From Streptomyces sp. HUAS CB01 (GTDB taxonomy: Bacteria; Actinomycetota; Actinomycetes; Streptomycetales; Streptomycetaceae), in NCBI RefSeq assembly GCF_030406905.1, contig NZ_CP129137.1, forward strand, positions 806,001 through 870,000: 64,000 nt of DNA, in the 5' to 3' direction. Below the pieces are notes generated by a model, which did no database searches, was not told where the DNA came from, and was given only the letters and a program-made list of their open reading frames with translations. Shown here in pieces: positions 10,248-18,218 of this stretch. Within the stretch, counting starts at the first letter, position 1; every line of letters starts with the position of its first letter. Both the position numbers and the translations under genes were made by a program.

Positions 10248-11800
10248 CGACGCGTCTCCTTCGTCGCTCCGAAGTCGCCGGGGAAGTGCTCCAGGGCGCT
10301 CCTCACCGGCATGGGGGTGAGCCCGCCCATCGCGCAGAGCGAGCCCTCGGCCATCAGGTCGCAGAGGTCGTTCAGGAGCACGAGGTTGGCCCGCCGGTTC
10401 TCCCCCGCCACGATCCTGTCGATGACCTCGGTGCCGCGCACCGCCCCGATCCGGCACGGTGTGCACTTGCCGCAGGACTCCGCGGCGCAGAACTCCATGG
10501 CGAACCGGGCCTGCCCGGCCATGTCCACCGTGTCGTCGAAGACGACGACGCCGCCGTGTCCGACCATCGCGCCGGCGGCCGCGAACGCCTCGTAGTCCAT
10601 GGGCAGTCCGAAGCGGGAGGTGGGCAGGTACGCCCCGAGCGGGCCGCCCACCTGCACGGCACGCACCGGCCGTCCCGAGCGGGTTCCGCCGCCGTATCCC
10701 TCGACGAGTTCGCCGAGGGTGACGCCGAAGGCGGTCTCGACGATGCCGCCGCGGGCCACGTTCCCGCCGAGCTGGAAGACCTGGGTGCCACGGGAGCGGC
10801 CGGTGCCGAGGTCCGCGAAGGACTTGGCTCCGTCGGCGAGGATCATCGGCACGGAGCCGAGGGTGAGGACGTTGTTGACGACGGTCGGCCTGCCGAAGAG
10901 TCCCTCCAGCGCCGGGATCGGCGGTTTGGCCCGGACCGTGCCGCGTTTGCCCTCCAGGCTCTCCAGCATGGACGTCTCCTCGCCGCAGATGTACGCCCCC
11001 GCCCCGACCCGTACGAAGAGGTCGAAGTCGAGGTCCGAGCCGAGGACGCCCTCCCCGAGCCAGCCGTGCTCGCGGGCGGTGGCGATCGCCGTGCGCAGGG
11101 TCGCCACCGCGTCCGGGTACTCCGACCGCACGTAGACGTAGCCCTCGCGGGCGCCGACGGCCCGGGCGGCGATCGTCATGCCCTCGATGAGGGTGAACGG
11201 GTCGCCCTCCATCAGCATGCGGTCCGCGAACGTGCCGCTGTCGCCCTCGTCGGCGTTGCAGCACACGAACTTCAGCCCCGCACCGGCCTCCCGGACCGTC
11301 TTCCACTTCACCCCGGCCGGAAAGCCCGCGCCGCCACGGCCGCGCAGCCCGGACTCGGTGACCTCGGCGACGATCTCCTCGGGAGTGAGCTCCAGGGCGC
11401 GCCGCAGTCCGGCCAGCCCGCCGTGTGCGAGGTGGTCCTCGGCCGAGAGCGGGTCGACGACACCGACCCGGGCGAAGGTGACCCGGGTCTGGTCCCGGAG
11501 CCAGCCGATGTCCTCGGTGAGGCCCCGGCACAGCGGGTGGGCGGCCCCGTCGAGCAGGCCGGCGTCCAGCAGGCCCTCGACGTCGGCGGGCGTCACCGGG
11601 CCGTACGCGACCCGCCCGGCCGGGGTCGTCACCTCGACCAGGGGCTCCAGCCACAGCATTCCGCGCGAGCCGTTGCGGACGACGCGGACGGGCCGACCGA
11701 CCTTGGCCGCCGCGGCGGAGATCCGGTCGGCGACCTCGTCCGCGCCGACCGAGCGGGCGGCCGAGTCGCGGGGCACGTGGACGGTCACGGGAACGCTCAT
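10244..11800 (-). CDS. fdsB: Formate dehydrogenase beta subunit (NuoF-like flavoprotein)
   Basis: A 518-aa flavoprotein passing electrons from the alpha subunit to NAD+. It resembles NuoF of complex I: an N-terminal segment of about 100 residues, the FMN/NADH site GLRGRGGAGFPAGVKW (about 150-165) and CNADEGDSGTFADR (about 180), and a C-terminal [4Fe-4S] motif CGKCTPCRIGA. Start and stop overlap the flanking genes by four bases each, so fdsG, fdsB and fdsA are translationally coupled. Confidence 0.94.
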   Translation of the reverse strand: MSVPVTVHVPRDSAARSVGADEVADRISAAAAKVGRPVRVVRNGSRGMLWLEPLVEVTTPAGRVAYGPVTPADVEGLLDAGLLDGAAHPLCRGLTEDIGWLRDQTRVTFARVGVVDPLSAEDHLAHGGLAGLRRALELTPEEIVAEVTESGLRGRGGAGFPAGVKWKTVREAGAGLKFVCCNADEGDSGTFADRMLMEGDPFTLIEGMTIAARAVGAREGYVYVRSEYPDAVATLRTAIATAREHGWLGEGVLGSDLDFDLFVRVGAGAYICGEETSMLESLEGKRGTVRAKPPIPALEGLFGRPTVVNNVLTLGSVPMILADGAKSFADLGTGRSRGTQVFQLGGNVARGGIVETAFGVTLGELVEGYGGGTRSGRPVRAVQVGGPLGAYLPTSRFGLPMDYEAFAAAGAMVGHGGVVVFDDTVDMAGQARFAMEFCAAESCGKCTPCRIGAVRGTEVIDRIVAGENRRANLVLLNDLCDLMAEGSLCAMGGLTPMPVRSALEHFPGDFGATKETRR

Positions 11801-12315
11801 GCGTCCGCCCCCTCGACCGTCAGGAAGGCGTCCAGCCGCTCGATGGTGACCCGGCCGTGCAGCCGGCCGTCGACCTCCACGGCCGGTCCCAAGGCGCAGT
11901 TGCCGAGGCAGAAGACCTGGTCGAGGGTGACCTCGCCGTCGGTGGTCGTCTCGCCGAAGGAGACTCGGAGCCGGCGCCGCGCACGGTCGGCCAGGGCCGC
12001 GGCGCCCACCGCCTGGCACGCCTCCGCCCGGCAGATCCGCACGGTCCGCCGGCCGGGCGGCGTCTCGCGGAAGTCCTCGTAGAAGGTGACCACGCCGTGC
12101 ACGTCGGCCCGCGACAGGTTCAGTTCGGCGGCCAGGACGGGGATCACGGCCGGATCGACGTATCCCAGTTCCTCCTTGACGGAGTGGAGCACGGGCAGCA
12201 GGGCGCCACGCTCACCGCGGTGCCCGGCGACGATCGCCCGCACCCGGTCCTCCAGCGCCCCCTCCGGTGACGGCTCCGTCGGTGGCCCCACCGACGGCCC
12301 GGGCAGTACGGCCAT
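11797..12315 (-). CDS. fdsG: Formate dehydrogenase gamma subunit (NuoE-like)
   Basis: A 172-aa thioredoxin-like [2Fe-2S] protein of the NuoE family. Four Cys ligands are visible: two in CRAEACQAVGA (about residues 97-101) and two in CLGNCALGPA (about 138-142). The ATG at 12315 has GGAAGGGG six bases upstream; an in-frame ATG 12 codons further up has no such site. First gene of the fds operon, following a 98-base gap after the lysR gene. Confidence 0.93.
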   Translation of the reverse strand: MAVLPGPSVGPPTEPSPEGALEDRVRAIVAGHRGERGALLPVLHSVKEELGYVDPAVIPVLAAELNLSRADVHGVVTFYEDFRETPPGRRTVRICRAEACQAVGAAALADRARRRLRVSFGETTTDGEVTLDQVFCLGNCALGPAVEVDGRLHGRVTIERLDAFLTVEGADA

Positions 12316-12413
12316 GACCAGCCCCTTCCACCGAACGACAGATAAGGGCACTGTCGTGCGGATTCGCGGGCGCGTCCAAGCGTTCTTCGCTATGGGCTGT
12401 TAGGCGCGGACTA

Positions 12414-13373
12414 TCAACGGGGGCGCACGGGCCGGTCGGCGGCGGTGCGCGGCACCAGGTGCCGGCGCAGCACCGCGTCCAGTTCGCCCTCCAGGTCCAC
12501 CCGGTGGGCCACGTCGACGAGCGCGCGCACGAGGCTGAGCCCCGGGTCACGGTCGGCGAGGACCAGACCCACGGAATGGTTGCGGGCGGGGCGCTCCATG
12601 GGCACCAGACGCATCCCCTCGGGCACGCCGAAGAGCCCCAGCCAGGCGTGGGCGATCACACTCGACCAACGGCGGGTCGCCAGGTGGGCGTACAGGGCGG
12701 ACACGGTGTCGGTCTCCATCGACGCGTCCGCCCGCACCCCGGCGTCGGCGAAGTTGCGGTCCAGGATCCGGCGGTTCTGCATCTGCGGGGAGAGGAGGCA
12801 CAGCGGCAGTCCCGCCACCTCCTCCCAGGTCGCCCTGGTGCGGGTGGCGAGTTCACCGTCCCGCGGGGTCAGCAGCAGATAGCGCTCCCGGTACAGCGGG
12901 ACGGTACGGACGTTGCCGAGCGGTTCGCCGTCCACGTAGCTCAGCCCGACGTCGAGGTCGAACTCGGCCAGCCGGTGCACCATCTGCCGCGAGGAGACCG
13001 ATTCGAGCGATATCCGTACCTTCGGGTGGCGGTCGAAGAACGGGGTGGTCAGCGACTGGGCGGCGGTGAGGGCGGTGGGGATCGCTCCGACGCGCAGCAC
13101 TCCGGTGAGTCCCCCGCCCCTGGCCGCGAGGTCGTCCCAGAGCGCGTCGCGCTCGGCGAGGATCCGGCGGGCCCACATCACCACCCGCTCCCCCTCGGGG
13201 GTGAAGCCCTCGAAGCGCCGGCCCCGGCGCACGATCATGACCTTGAGATCCCGCTCGAGCGTGCGGATGCCGGCGGACAGCGAGGGCTGGGAGACATGGC
13301 AGGCTGCGGCGGCCCGCGCGAAATGGCGCTCGCGTGCCAGCGCGATCAGGTACTCCAGTTGCCTGAGCAGCAC
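12414..13373 (-). CDS. LysR-family regulator, probable fds activator
   Basis: A 319-aa LTTR with the N-terminal winged HTH (RQLEYLIALARERHFARAAA, then VSQPSLSAGIRTLE) and a periplasmic-binding-like effector domain (about 90-300). It lies just upstream of fdsG in the same direction. In other bacteria a LysR gene (FdsR) beside fds responds to formate, so the same role is inferred. Starts with GTG. Binding sites probably lie in the 98-base gap 12316-12413, where I see no unambiguous T-N11-A palindrome. Confidence 0.9.
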   Translation of the reverse strand: MLLRQLEYLIALARERHFARAAAACHVSQPSLSAGIRTLERDLKVMIVRRGRRFEGFTPEGERVVMWARRILAERDALWDDLAARGGGLTGVLRVGAIPTALTAAQSLTTPFFDRHPKVRISLESVSSRQMVHRLAEFDLDVGLSYVDGEPLGNVRTVPLYRERYLLLTPRDGELATRTRATWEEVAGLPLCLLSPQMQNRRILDRNFADAGVRADASMETDTVSALYAHLATRRWSSVIAHAWLGLFGVPEGMRLVPMERPARNHSVGLVLADRDPGLSLVRALVDVAHRVDLEGELDAVLRRHLVPRTAADRPVRPR

Positions 13374-13560
13374 GGCTGGACCCTACCCGTTCCCCGGCGG
13401 GCGCAGCAGTCCCGCGACGGACGGAGCCCGGCGCGAACGGCCCGTGCCCGCCGGGGCGATGGGCACCGAGTCGTCATCGGGGGCGGAGTGAACCGTGGTT
13501 CGCGGGAGGAGTACTGTGCGCTGCCATCAGACCAGGTGTTCGGACCTCCATGGAGGATTG

Positions 13561-14145
13561 ATGAATGCACCCACCCGTGCGTGGAAGCGCTCGGGCGCGC
13601 TTGTAGCGGGCGCTGCCTTCGGGCTCGTCGGAGTGGGCCTGAGCGCCGCTCCGGCGTCGGCCCACACGCCCGTCTGGACGGTGACCTGCTCCGAGGTCAC
13701 GGTCGACCTCAAGGCATACAGCCCCAACGTCACCAACACGGTGTCCGTCACCGTCGACGGCAAGGACCTGCTGCCCACCGAGGCGTTCGGGCGCGAGTTC
13801 AGCAAGACGCTGCAGCTGCCCGAGCACAAGGCCGAGGTCCAGGTGCGGCTCGTGGTCAAGGCCGGCGACGGCGACCGGTTCTCGCACGACGAGACCAAGA
13901 CCGCGCCCGTCTGCGAGACCCCGAAGCCCTCGGAGACCCCGGAGGAGCCGGAGCCCTCGGACACCCCGAGCACGGAGCCGCCCGGCTCCGAGGCTCCGCC
14001 GTCGCCGGAGCCGAGCACGCCTCCCCTGGCGGAGACCGGCGGCTCCAGCGCCACGCCCGTGATCGCGGGCGCCGCGGCCGCCGCGGTGGCGGCCGGTGCC
14101 GGCATCCTCGTGGTGACCCGCAGGCGCCGCGCCGACCGCGGCTGA
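13561..14145 (+). CDS. LAETG-anchored cell-surface protein
   Basis: A 194-aa exported protein. It has a signal peptide (basic start, hydrophobic GALVAGAAFGLVGVGL, cleavage near ASA-HTP at about residue 32), a compact extracellular domain with two Cys (about 33-118), a Pro/Glu/Ser/Thr-rich stalk (about 120-158), the sortase motif LAETG, a hydrophobic Ala-rich membrane segment and a basic RRRRADRG tail. LAxTG is the motif of the class E sortases of Streptomyces. Start ATG preceded by GGAGGA. Function of the extracellular domain is unknown. Confidence 0.9.
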   Translation: MNAPTRAWKRSGALVAGAAFGLVGVGLSAAPASAHTPVWTVTCSEVTVDLKAYSPNVTNTVSVTVDGKDLLPTEAFGREFSKTLQLPEHKAEVQVRLVVKAGDGDRFSHDETKTAPVCETPKPSETPEEPEPSDTPSTEPPGSEAPPSPEPSTPPLAETGGSSATPVIAGAAAAAVAAGAGILVVTRRRRADRG

Positions 14146-14169
14146 CCCGCGCCCGGCACAAGGTCCCTT

Positions 14170-14205
14170 CCGTGCCCCGCGGCCCGCTCGGGCGGCGGGG
14201 CACGG
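14170..14205 (+). terminator. Hairpin after the LAETG protein gene
   Basis: A perfect 11-bp stem, CCGTGCCCCGC and GCGGGGCACGG, 25 bases past the stop codon. The rest of the gap to 14650 is GC-rich with scattered GGAACCGG/GGCCGG words and no supported gene. Confidence 0.65.
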
Positions 14206-14649
14206 TCGTGCGCCGGTGCGTCCGCGGGGGGACCTGGCCCGCTCACGGGCCGCGCCGTGGCTCTCCGCCGTCCACGCGGGAGGCGTGGGGACACCTGCGC
14301 GTCGGGCGCATGGCGGGAGCACGCGAACGGACGCCCTCCGGCGGACTGTTCGCGTTCCTGGGTGGTCCGCGCCGCGAAGTCGGCGGTGGAACCGGTGTGT
14401 TGCGGAGGACGGGTCGGAACGGACCGGCCGGGCCGGCGCGATGCGGCGGACAGGTCGGCAGGGACCTCCCGGAACCGGCCGGACGAACCGGCCGAACCGG
14501 ACGTTGAACTCGTCGAGAAGGGACCGGGTGGGAACGGGTTCCGCTGGAGCACGGCGGGAACGGGCGGTCGGCGGTCGCTTGGGCTCGGCCCGCGAGGTCC
14601 CGGCAGACGGGTGCGGAAGACCCGCCACCGCCGGGCGGAGGGGCGTGCC

Positions 14650-15333
14650 ATGATCGCGGGCATGACCGTCTCGAGCGTGCGACGTGCCGTGGTCCTCGCG
14701 GCGTCGGCCGCGGTGCTGGCCACCGGGTGCGGACTGTCGGCGGAGCTGGACCGCGAGGCGGATCCCGCACGGACCGGAGTGGACGCGCGCCCCGGTCCAC
14801 CGGCGTCCGACCGCTCCGAACCCCCGGTTTCCGTGCCGCCTGGTTCCCGGCCGTCGTCCGGTGCGCAGGGATCCCCGGGACAGCCACAGCCGGCCGCGGC
14901 GAACTGCCCGGCGGCGGGCGTCCGGGTGTCGACCGGCATGGTGACCGCCACCATGGGCCTGCGCGCCATGCCCGTGACACTCACCCACTGCGGCACGGGC
15001 GAACGGCGCCTCAACGGCTATCCGGACGTCCGGGTACGCGATGTCCAGCGGCGGCCCATGGACGTCACGGTGCTCAAGGGCGCGGGACCGATCACACAGC
15101 TCGACGACCCCGGCCCGCACCCGGTCGCGCTGCGCCCCGGGGAATCGGCACGCAGCGTGTTCGTCTGGCGCTACTCCGCCGTCGACACGTCGACGCTGCG
15201 GGGCAGCGGGGTCTACGTGGAGATCGGACCGAGCGCCGGTGCGGGACGGCAGACCGTGGAGCCGGAAGGCGGCCTCGACATCGGCGAGACGGGCCTGCTC
15301 GGCACCACGGCATGGCAGAAGGTCACGGACTGA
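14650..15333 (+). CDS. Secreted lipoprotein with DUF4232-type domain
   Basis: A 227-aa putative lipoprotein. The signal sequence ends in the lipobox LATGC (Cys about residue 27), followed by a Pro/Ser-rich linker (about 30-90) and a beta-rich domain. In this domain CPAAGVRVSTG and LTHCGTGERRLNGYPDV carry the two conserved Cys of DUF4232, and GGLDIGETG lies near the end. ATG at 14650 has GGAGGGG six bases upstream; an ATG four codons later is the alternative. Function unknown; such proteins are common and numerous in Streptomyces. Confidence 0.83.
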   Translation: MIAGMTVSSVRRAVVLAASAAVLATGCGLSAELDREADPARTGVDARPGPPASDRSEPPVSVPPGSRPSSGAQGSPGQPQPAAANCPAAGVRVSTGMVTATMGLRAMPVTLTHCGTGERRLNGYPDVRVRDVQRRPMDVTVLKGAGPITQLDDPGPHPVALRPGESARSVFVWRYSAVDTSTLRGSGVYVEIGPSAGAGRQTVEPEGGLDIGETGLLGTTAWQKVTD

Positions 15334-15836
15334 GGCGGAGGGACACGACGGGCGCGCGGCGCGCACGCGCCGAGGGCGCGGCACGAGCGCAGAGCGCCCG
15401 CGCCGGGGGCCGTGCGCGGCTCGCCCCGCCTGGGACACAGCGCGTACGCAGGCGCCCGGACCGGGGGCACGGCACATGCGCAGGTCGCCTGGACCGGGGA
15501 TACAGCAACGTGCGCAGGTCGCTCTGACCCGAGCAGCGGGTGCGCGGAGCGGCCAGGCCACGCGCCCGACGAGCGCGCGGAGCGCCCAGGTCGGGGGACG
15601 ACGGGGCCCCGTCCCCGTACCCCTCACGTCGGGGATCCCGCGAGCGCACGGGCCCCCGTGCCTGGACACGACGTCCGCGGTCCTCGCGCTCCGGGGACAC
15701 GGTGAGCGCACACGTCCCCGCGCCGGGGACTCCGCGAGCGCACACGCCCCCGGCCAGTGACACCCGAGCGAACGGCTCCCGCCCGGCGGGGACGGCCGGG
15801 CGGGACGCCCCGCTCAGCCGGCGGTCAGCGGCCTTC
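15334..15836. other. Gene-free stretch with degenerate short repeats
   Basis: About 500 bases without a supported gene. Two groups of imperfect direct repeats are visible: GCGCAGGTCGC(C/T) with ACCGGGG in units of roughly 33 bases (15450-15530), and GAGCGCAC(G/A)C followed by CCCCCG or TCCCCG in units of roughly 40 bases (15650-15760). A 14-base perfect palindrome GACGGGGCCCCGTC lies at 15600-15613 and may act as a terminator. Confidence 0.55.
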
Positions 15837-15908
15837 GCCCTACCCGGCCTGCTCGCCCTACCCGGCCTGCTCGCCCTACCCGGCCTGCTCGCCCTACCCG
15901 GTCTGCTC
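15837..15908 (-). repeat. Four 18-bp repeats carrying in-frame stop codons
   Basis: GCCCTACCCGGCCTGCTC is repeated at 15837, 15855, 15873 and 15891 (the last with one change). On the minus strand each unit reads GGC GAG CAG (A/G)CC GGG TAG in the frame of the DUF5997-like gene. The gene's own last codons and stop are thus followed by three more copies of Gly-Glu-Gln-Ala-Gly-stop. Confidence 0.95.
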
Positions 15909-16295
15909 GCCCTTCTCTGCCTTCTCGGCGCGCTTCTCCTTCAGGCGCACGGCCTCCTTGCGCACCTCGGCCTGGGTCGCGCGCTCCCGCTGCAGCCACT
16001 CGGGGCTCTCCTGCTTCAGCGCTTCGATCTGCTCCGTGGTCAGGGCCTCCGTGACACCGCCACGGGCCAGGCCGGAGATGGAGACGCCCAGCTTCGCCGC
16101 GACGACGGGACGGGGGTGCGGGCCGTTGCGCCGCAGTTCGCTGAGCCACTCGGGCGGGTCGGTCTGGAGTGCGTTGAGCTCGTCGCGCGAGACGACGCCC
16201 TCCCGGAACTCCGCAGGGGTGGCTTCGAGGTACACACCCAGCTTCTTCGCCGCCGTGGCGGGCTTCATCGTCTGGGTGCCGTGGTGCGACGTCAT
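15894..16295 (-). CDS. DUF5997-like conserved protein
   Basis: A 133-aa soluble protein with TMKPATAAKKLGVYLEATP at the N-terminus, two similar helical halves (each with a W-L pair: PPEWLSELRRNGPHPRP and SPEWLQRERAT) and a highly charged coiled tail (KEAVRLKEKRAEKAEK). I recognise it as the conserved actinobacterial family DUF5997 from memory. It is divergent from the LysR-type substrate-binding gene, an arrangement common in Streptomyces, which suggests a joint but unknown role. No Shine-Dalgarno sequence; ATG is about seven bases from a TATCCT box, so the mRNA is probably leaderless. Confidence 0.75.
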   Translation of the reverse strand: MTSHHGTQTMKPATAAKKLGVYLEATPAEFREGVVSRDELNALQTDPPEWLSELRRNGPHPRPVVAAKLGVSISGLARGGVTEALTTEQIEALKQESPEWLQRERATQAEVRKEAVRLKEKRAEKAEKGEQTG

Positions 16296-16352
16296 GGGTC
16301 AAGGATATCGAGCGTGTGCACGAGCTCCGACCACGCCCGATAACCTGGTGCG
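16296..16352. promoter_or_regulatory. Divergent promoter region, probably leaderless genes
   Basis: Only 57 bases separate the start codons of two divergent genes. GATAAC at about 16339-16344 lies nine bases before the plus-strand GTG, and on the minus strand TATCCT lies close to the ATG. Neither start has an AG-rich site in front. Both transcripts are therefore likely leaderless, starting at or within a few bases of the start codon. Confidence 0.45.
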
Positions 16353-17138
16353 GTGACAGGCTCCGAAGCTCCCCCCTCGTTCAGGCTCGCCTATGTACCC
16401 GGCGTGACCCCCGGCAAATGGGTGCGGATCTGGCAGGAGCGGCTGCCCGACGTGCCGCTGGAGCTCGTCCCGGTGACGGCCGCCGAGGCGCCGGGGCTGA
16501 TGAACGACGGGGGTGCCGACGCGGGAGTGGTGCGGCTGCCTGTCGACCGCGCCGTCTTCAGTGCCATCCCGCTGTACACGGAGACGACGGTGGTCGTCGT
16601 GCCGAAGGACCATGCCGTCGCGGCCGTCGACGAGGTCTCCCTGGAGGACCTGGCCGAGGACGTCGTGTTCCACCCGCTGGACGACCCCCTCGAGTGGCAG
16701 GAGCTCCCCGGACGTCCCGCGGTCGAGCGACCCGCCACGACGGCGGACGCGATCGAGCTCGTGGCCGCGGGCGTGGGTGTGCTGGTCGTCCCCCAGTCCC
16801 TCGCCCGGCTGCACCACCGCAGGGACCTCACGTACCGCCCGGTCGCCGACGCCCCGCAGTCGAGCGTCGCCCTGTCCTGGCCCGAGGACCGGACCACCGA
16901 CCTGGTGGACGACTTCATCGGGATCGTCCGCGGCAGGACCGTCAACAGCACACGGGGACGGCGTCCCTCCCCCGCCGAGCAGCCGAAGGACAAGCCCCGT
17001 CGCTCCGGCCGCCCGGCGCGCGAGGCGGGCGGCAAGTCCGCGGCCGGCGGGCGACGCGGTGCTGCCACGGGCCGCGGCGGCGGCGCCTCCGCCGGGCGCA
17101 AGGGCGCCCGGCCCGGCAAGCCACGCCGCCGGTCCTGA
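16353..17138 (+). CDS. LysR-type substrate-binding domain protein without HTH
   Basis: A 261-aa protein that is just the effector domain of a LysR regulator: FRLAYVPGVTPGKWVRIWQ at the start, the hinge IPLYTETTVVVVPKDH near residue 80 and a second lobe to about 190. There is no N-terminal HTH and no signal peptide. The C-terminal 70 residues are very basic (many RR, GGR, GRK, KPRRRS), a tail that could bind nucleic acid non-specifically. Start GTG at 16353. Divergent partner is the DUF5997-like gene. The ligand is unknown. Confidence 0.8.
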   Translation: MTGSEAPPSFRLAYVPGVTPGKWVRIWQERLPDVPLELVPVTAAEAPGLMNDGGADAGVVRLPVDRAVFSAIPLYTETTVVVVPKDHAVAAVDEVSLEDLAEDVVFHPLDDPLEWQELPGRPAVERPATTADAIELVAAGVGVLVVPQSLARLHHRRDLTYRPVADAPQSSVALSWPEDRTTDLVDDFIGIVRGRTVNSTRGRRPSPAEQPKDKPRRSGRPAREAGGKSAAGGRRGAATGRGGGASAGRKGARPGKPRRRS

Positions 17139-17203
17139 TCCACGCGCGGATCGCCATCGCTCCTGATCCACGGGTCCGGGCGGGCTGCGGCCGGACAGGG
17201 AAA

Positions 17204-17240
17204 CGCGGGTGCCCCGGGAGATTCTCCCGGGGCACCCGCG
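17204..17240. terminator. Bidirectional terminator, 17-bp perfect stem
   Basis: CGCGGGTGCCCCGGGAG and its exact complement flank the three-base loop ATT, between two convergent genes ending at 17138 (plus) and 17268 (minus). Very stable and suited to stop both transcripts. Confidence 0.85.
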
Positions 17241-17267
17241 ATCGGTCGCTCGGCGGCGGTATCCGCC

Positions 17268-17438
17268 CTACCAGCGGTACCAGCGTCCGCGGCCGCCACC
17301 CGGCGCGGCCGGCCGGACGACGAAGCCGAGCAGCCAGACGACGAGGACGACGGCGGCGATCCACCAGAGCGCTTCGAGGGCGAATCCGGCGCCGAAAAGC
17401 AGGACGGCGAGTATGAGAACCAGCAGCAACGGGACCAT
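17268..17438 (-). CDS. Small hydrophobic membrane protein
   Basis: A 56-aa protein with two membrane helices: MVPLLLVLILAVLLFGAGFAL and LWWIAAVVLVVWLLGFV, followed by a Gly/Arg tail ending in RGRWYRW. This is the short hydrophobic protein often annotated beside stress genes in Streptomyces; its function is unknown. Start at 17438 is preceded by GGAGG nine bases upstream, better than the in-frame ATG 17 codons earlier. Confidence 0.75.
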   Translation of the reverse strand: MVPLLLVLILAVLLFGAGFALEALWWIAAVVLVVWLLGFVVRPAAPGGGRGRWYRW

Positions 17439-17603
17439 GTTTATCAACCTCCGAAGCCACGGTTGCCCCGGCCCCGCGCATTCACACACGCGGCCTGCCG
17501 ATTGCTCCCGGCGTCATTTCCCTTGGGTGCGGGGGGTTTGACGACGTGGACTCCGGTTAGTCGACGCGATACACCTGTTGTCGACTACTGGGAAGTGGGA
17601 GTC

Positions 17604-17777
17604 ATGGCAGCCGACGAGAAGACCCGAGCCAAGATCGAGCAGGCCAAGGGCAAGGTGAAGGAGACGGTGGGGCGTGCCGTCGGCAACGAGCGGATGACCG
17701 CCGAGGGACGCGCCGAACAGTCCAAGGGCGACATGCGCGAGGCGAAGGAAAAGACCAAGGACGCCTTTCACCGCTGA
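17604..17777 (+). CDS. CsbD-family stress protein
   Basis: A 57-aa, highly charged helical protein with the CsbD signature: KIEQAKGKVKETVGRAVGNERM, then AEGRAEQSKGDMREAKEK. CsbD proteins are general stress-response proteins (SigB controlled in Bacillus) of unknown biochemical role. ATG preceded by GGGAG; an upstream in-frame extension to 17463 has no family similarity. Confidence 0.9.
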   Translation: MAADEKTRAKIEQAKGKVKETVGRAVGNERMTAEGRAEQSKGDMREAKEKTKDAFHR

Positions 17778-17797
17778 CGTCGAACTTTCGGGCACCG

Positions 17798-17828
17798 GGC
17801 CCGGTATCCGCACCGCGGGTACCGGGCC
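17798..17828 (+). terminator. Hairpin after csbD-like gene
   Basis: GGCCCGGTATCC and GGGTACCGGGCC form a 12-bp stem with one T-G pair around a seven-base loop, 20 bases after the stop codon. Confidence 0.6.
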
Positions 17829-18218
17829 GGCCCATTTCCGCACGGATCACCGGCCGACCGTCGGTGCGGAATACCGATGAATGCGTTGCGGGGCGCGCCT
17901 GCGGGTCCTCGCCGTACGGTTCGGCTCCCCGCGGTCGTGGGCCGGGAAATGCCCTCGGAGCAGCCACGGCGGTCATGGTGGGCGTCTGCGCGCCGCCCAC
18001 GAACAGCGACATTGGCGGGAATCCATCGCCGCGTTCCGGACACACGGCAACCGCGGTCGTGACGTACCCATAACCGGTGCTTCAGATTCCGGTAATCGAA
18101 CACATCATGGACACCACGTTCGGCCGCCTGTACGGTGCGGCAGCAGGTGGCCGGAACCATCGCGGGCCACGGACCGACGGGCGCACTGTGTGTCGACTTC
18201 CGGCGGAGGGGGGCCGTT
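17829..18218. other. Gene-free stretch before the MarR gene
   Basis: About 390 bases with no supported gene. Local AT enrichment at 18070-18115 makes this the likely promoter area of the following MarR gene. The in-frame open stretch upstream of 18219 (from a GTG at 18135) has no sequence typical of MarR proteins. Confidence 0.45.

Noticed and set aside
10244..12019. Longer fdsB and fdsA proteins using upstream in-frame sequence
   Set aside because: The extensions are out-of-frame readings of the preceding genes; coupled ATGA starts fit the known protein ends.
7092..13500. Long plus-strand open frames across the fds genes
   Set aside because: They are antisense shadows of fdsD, fdsA, fdsB and fdsG; the minus-strand proteins have full domain matches and the shadows have none.
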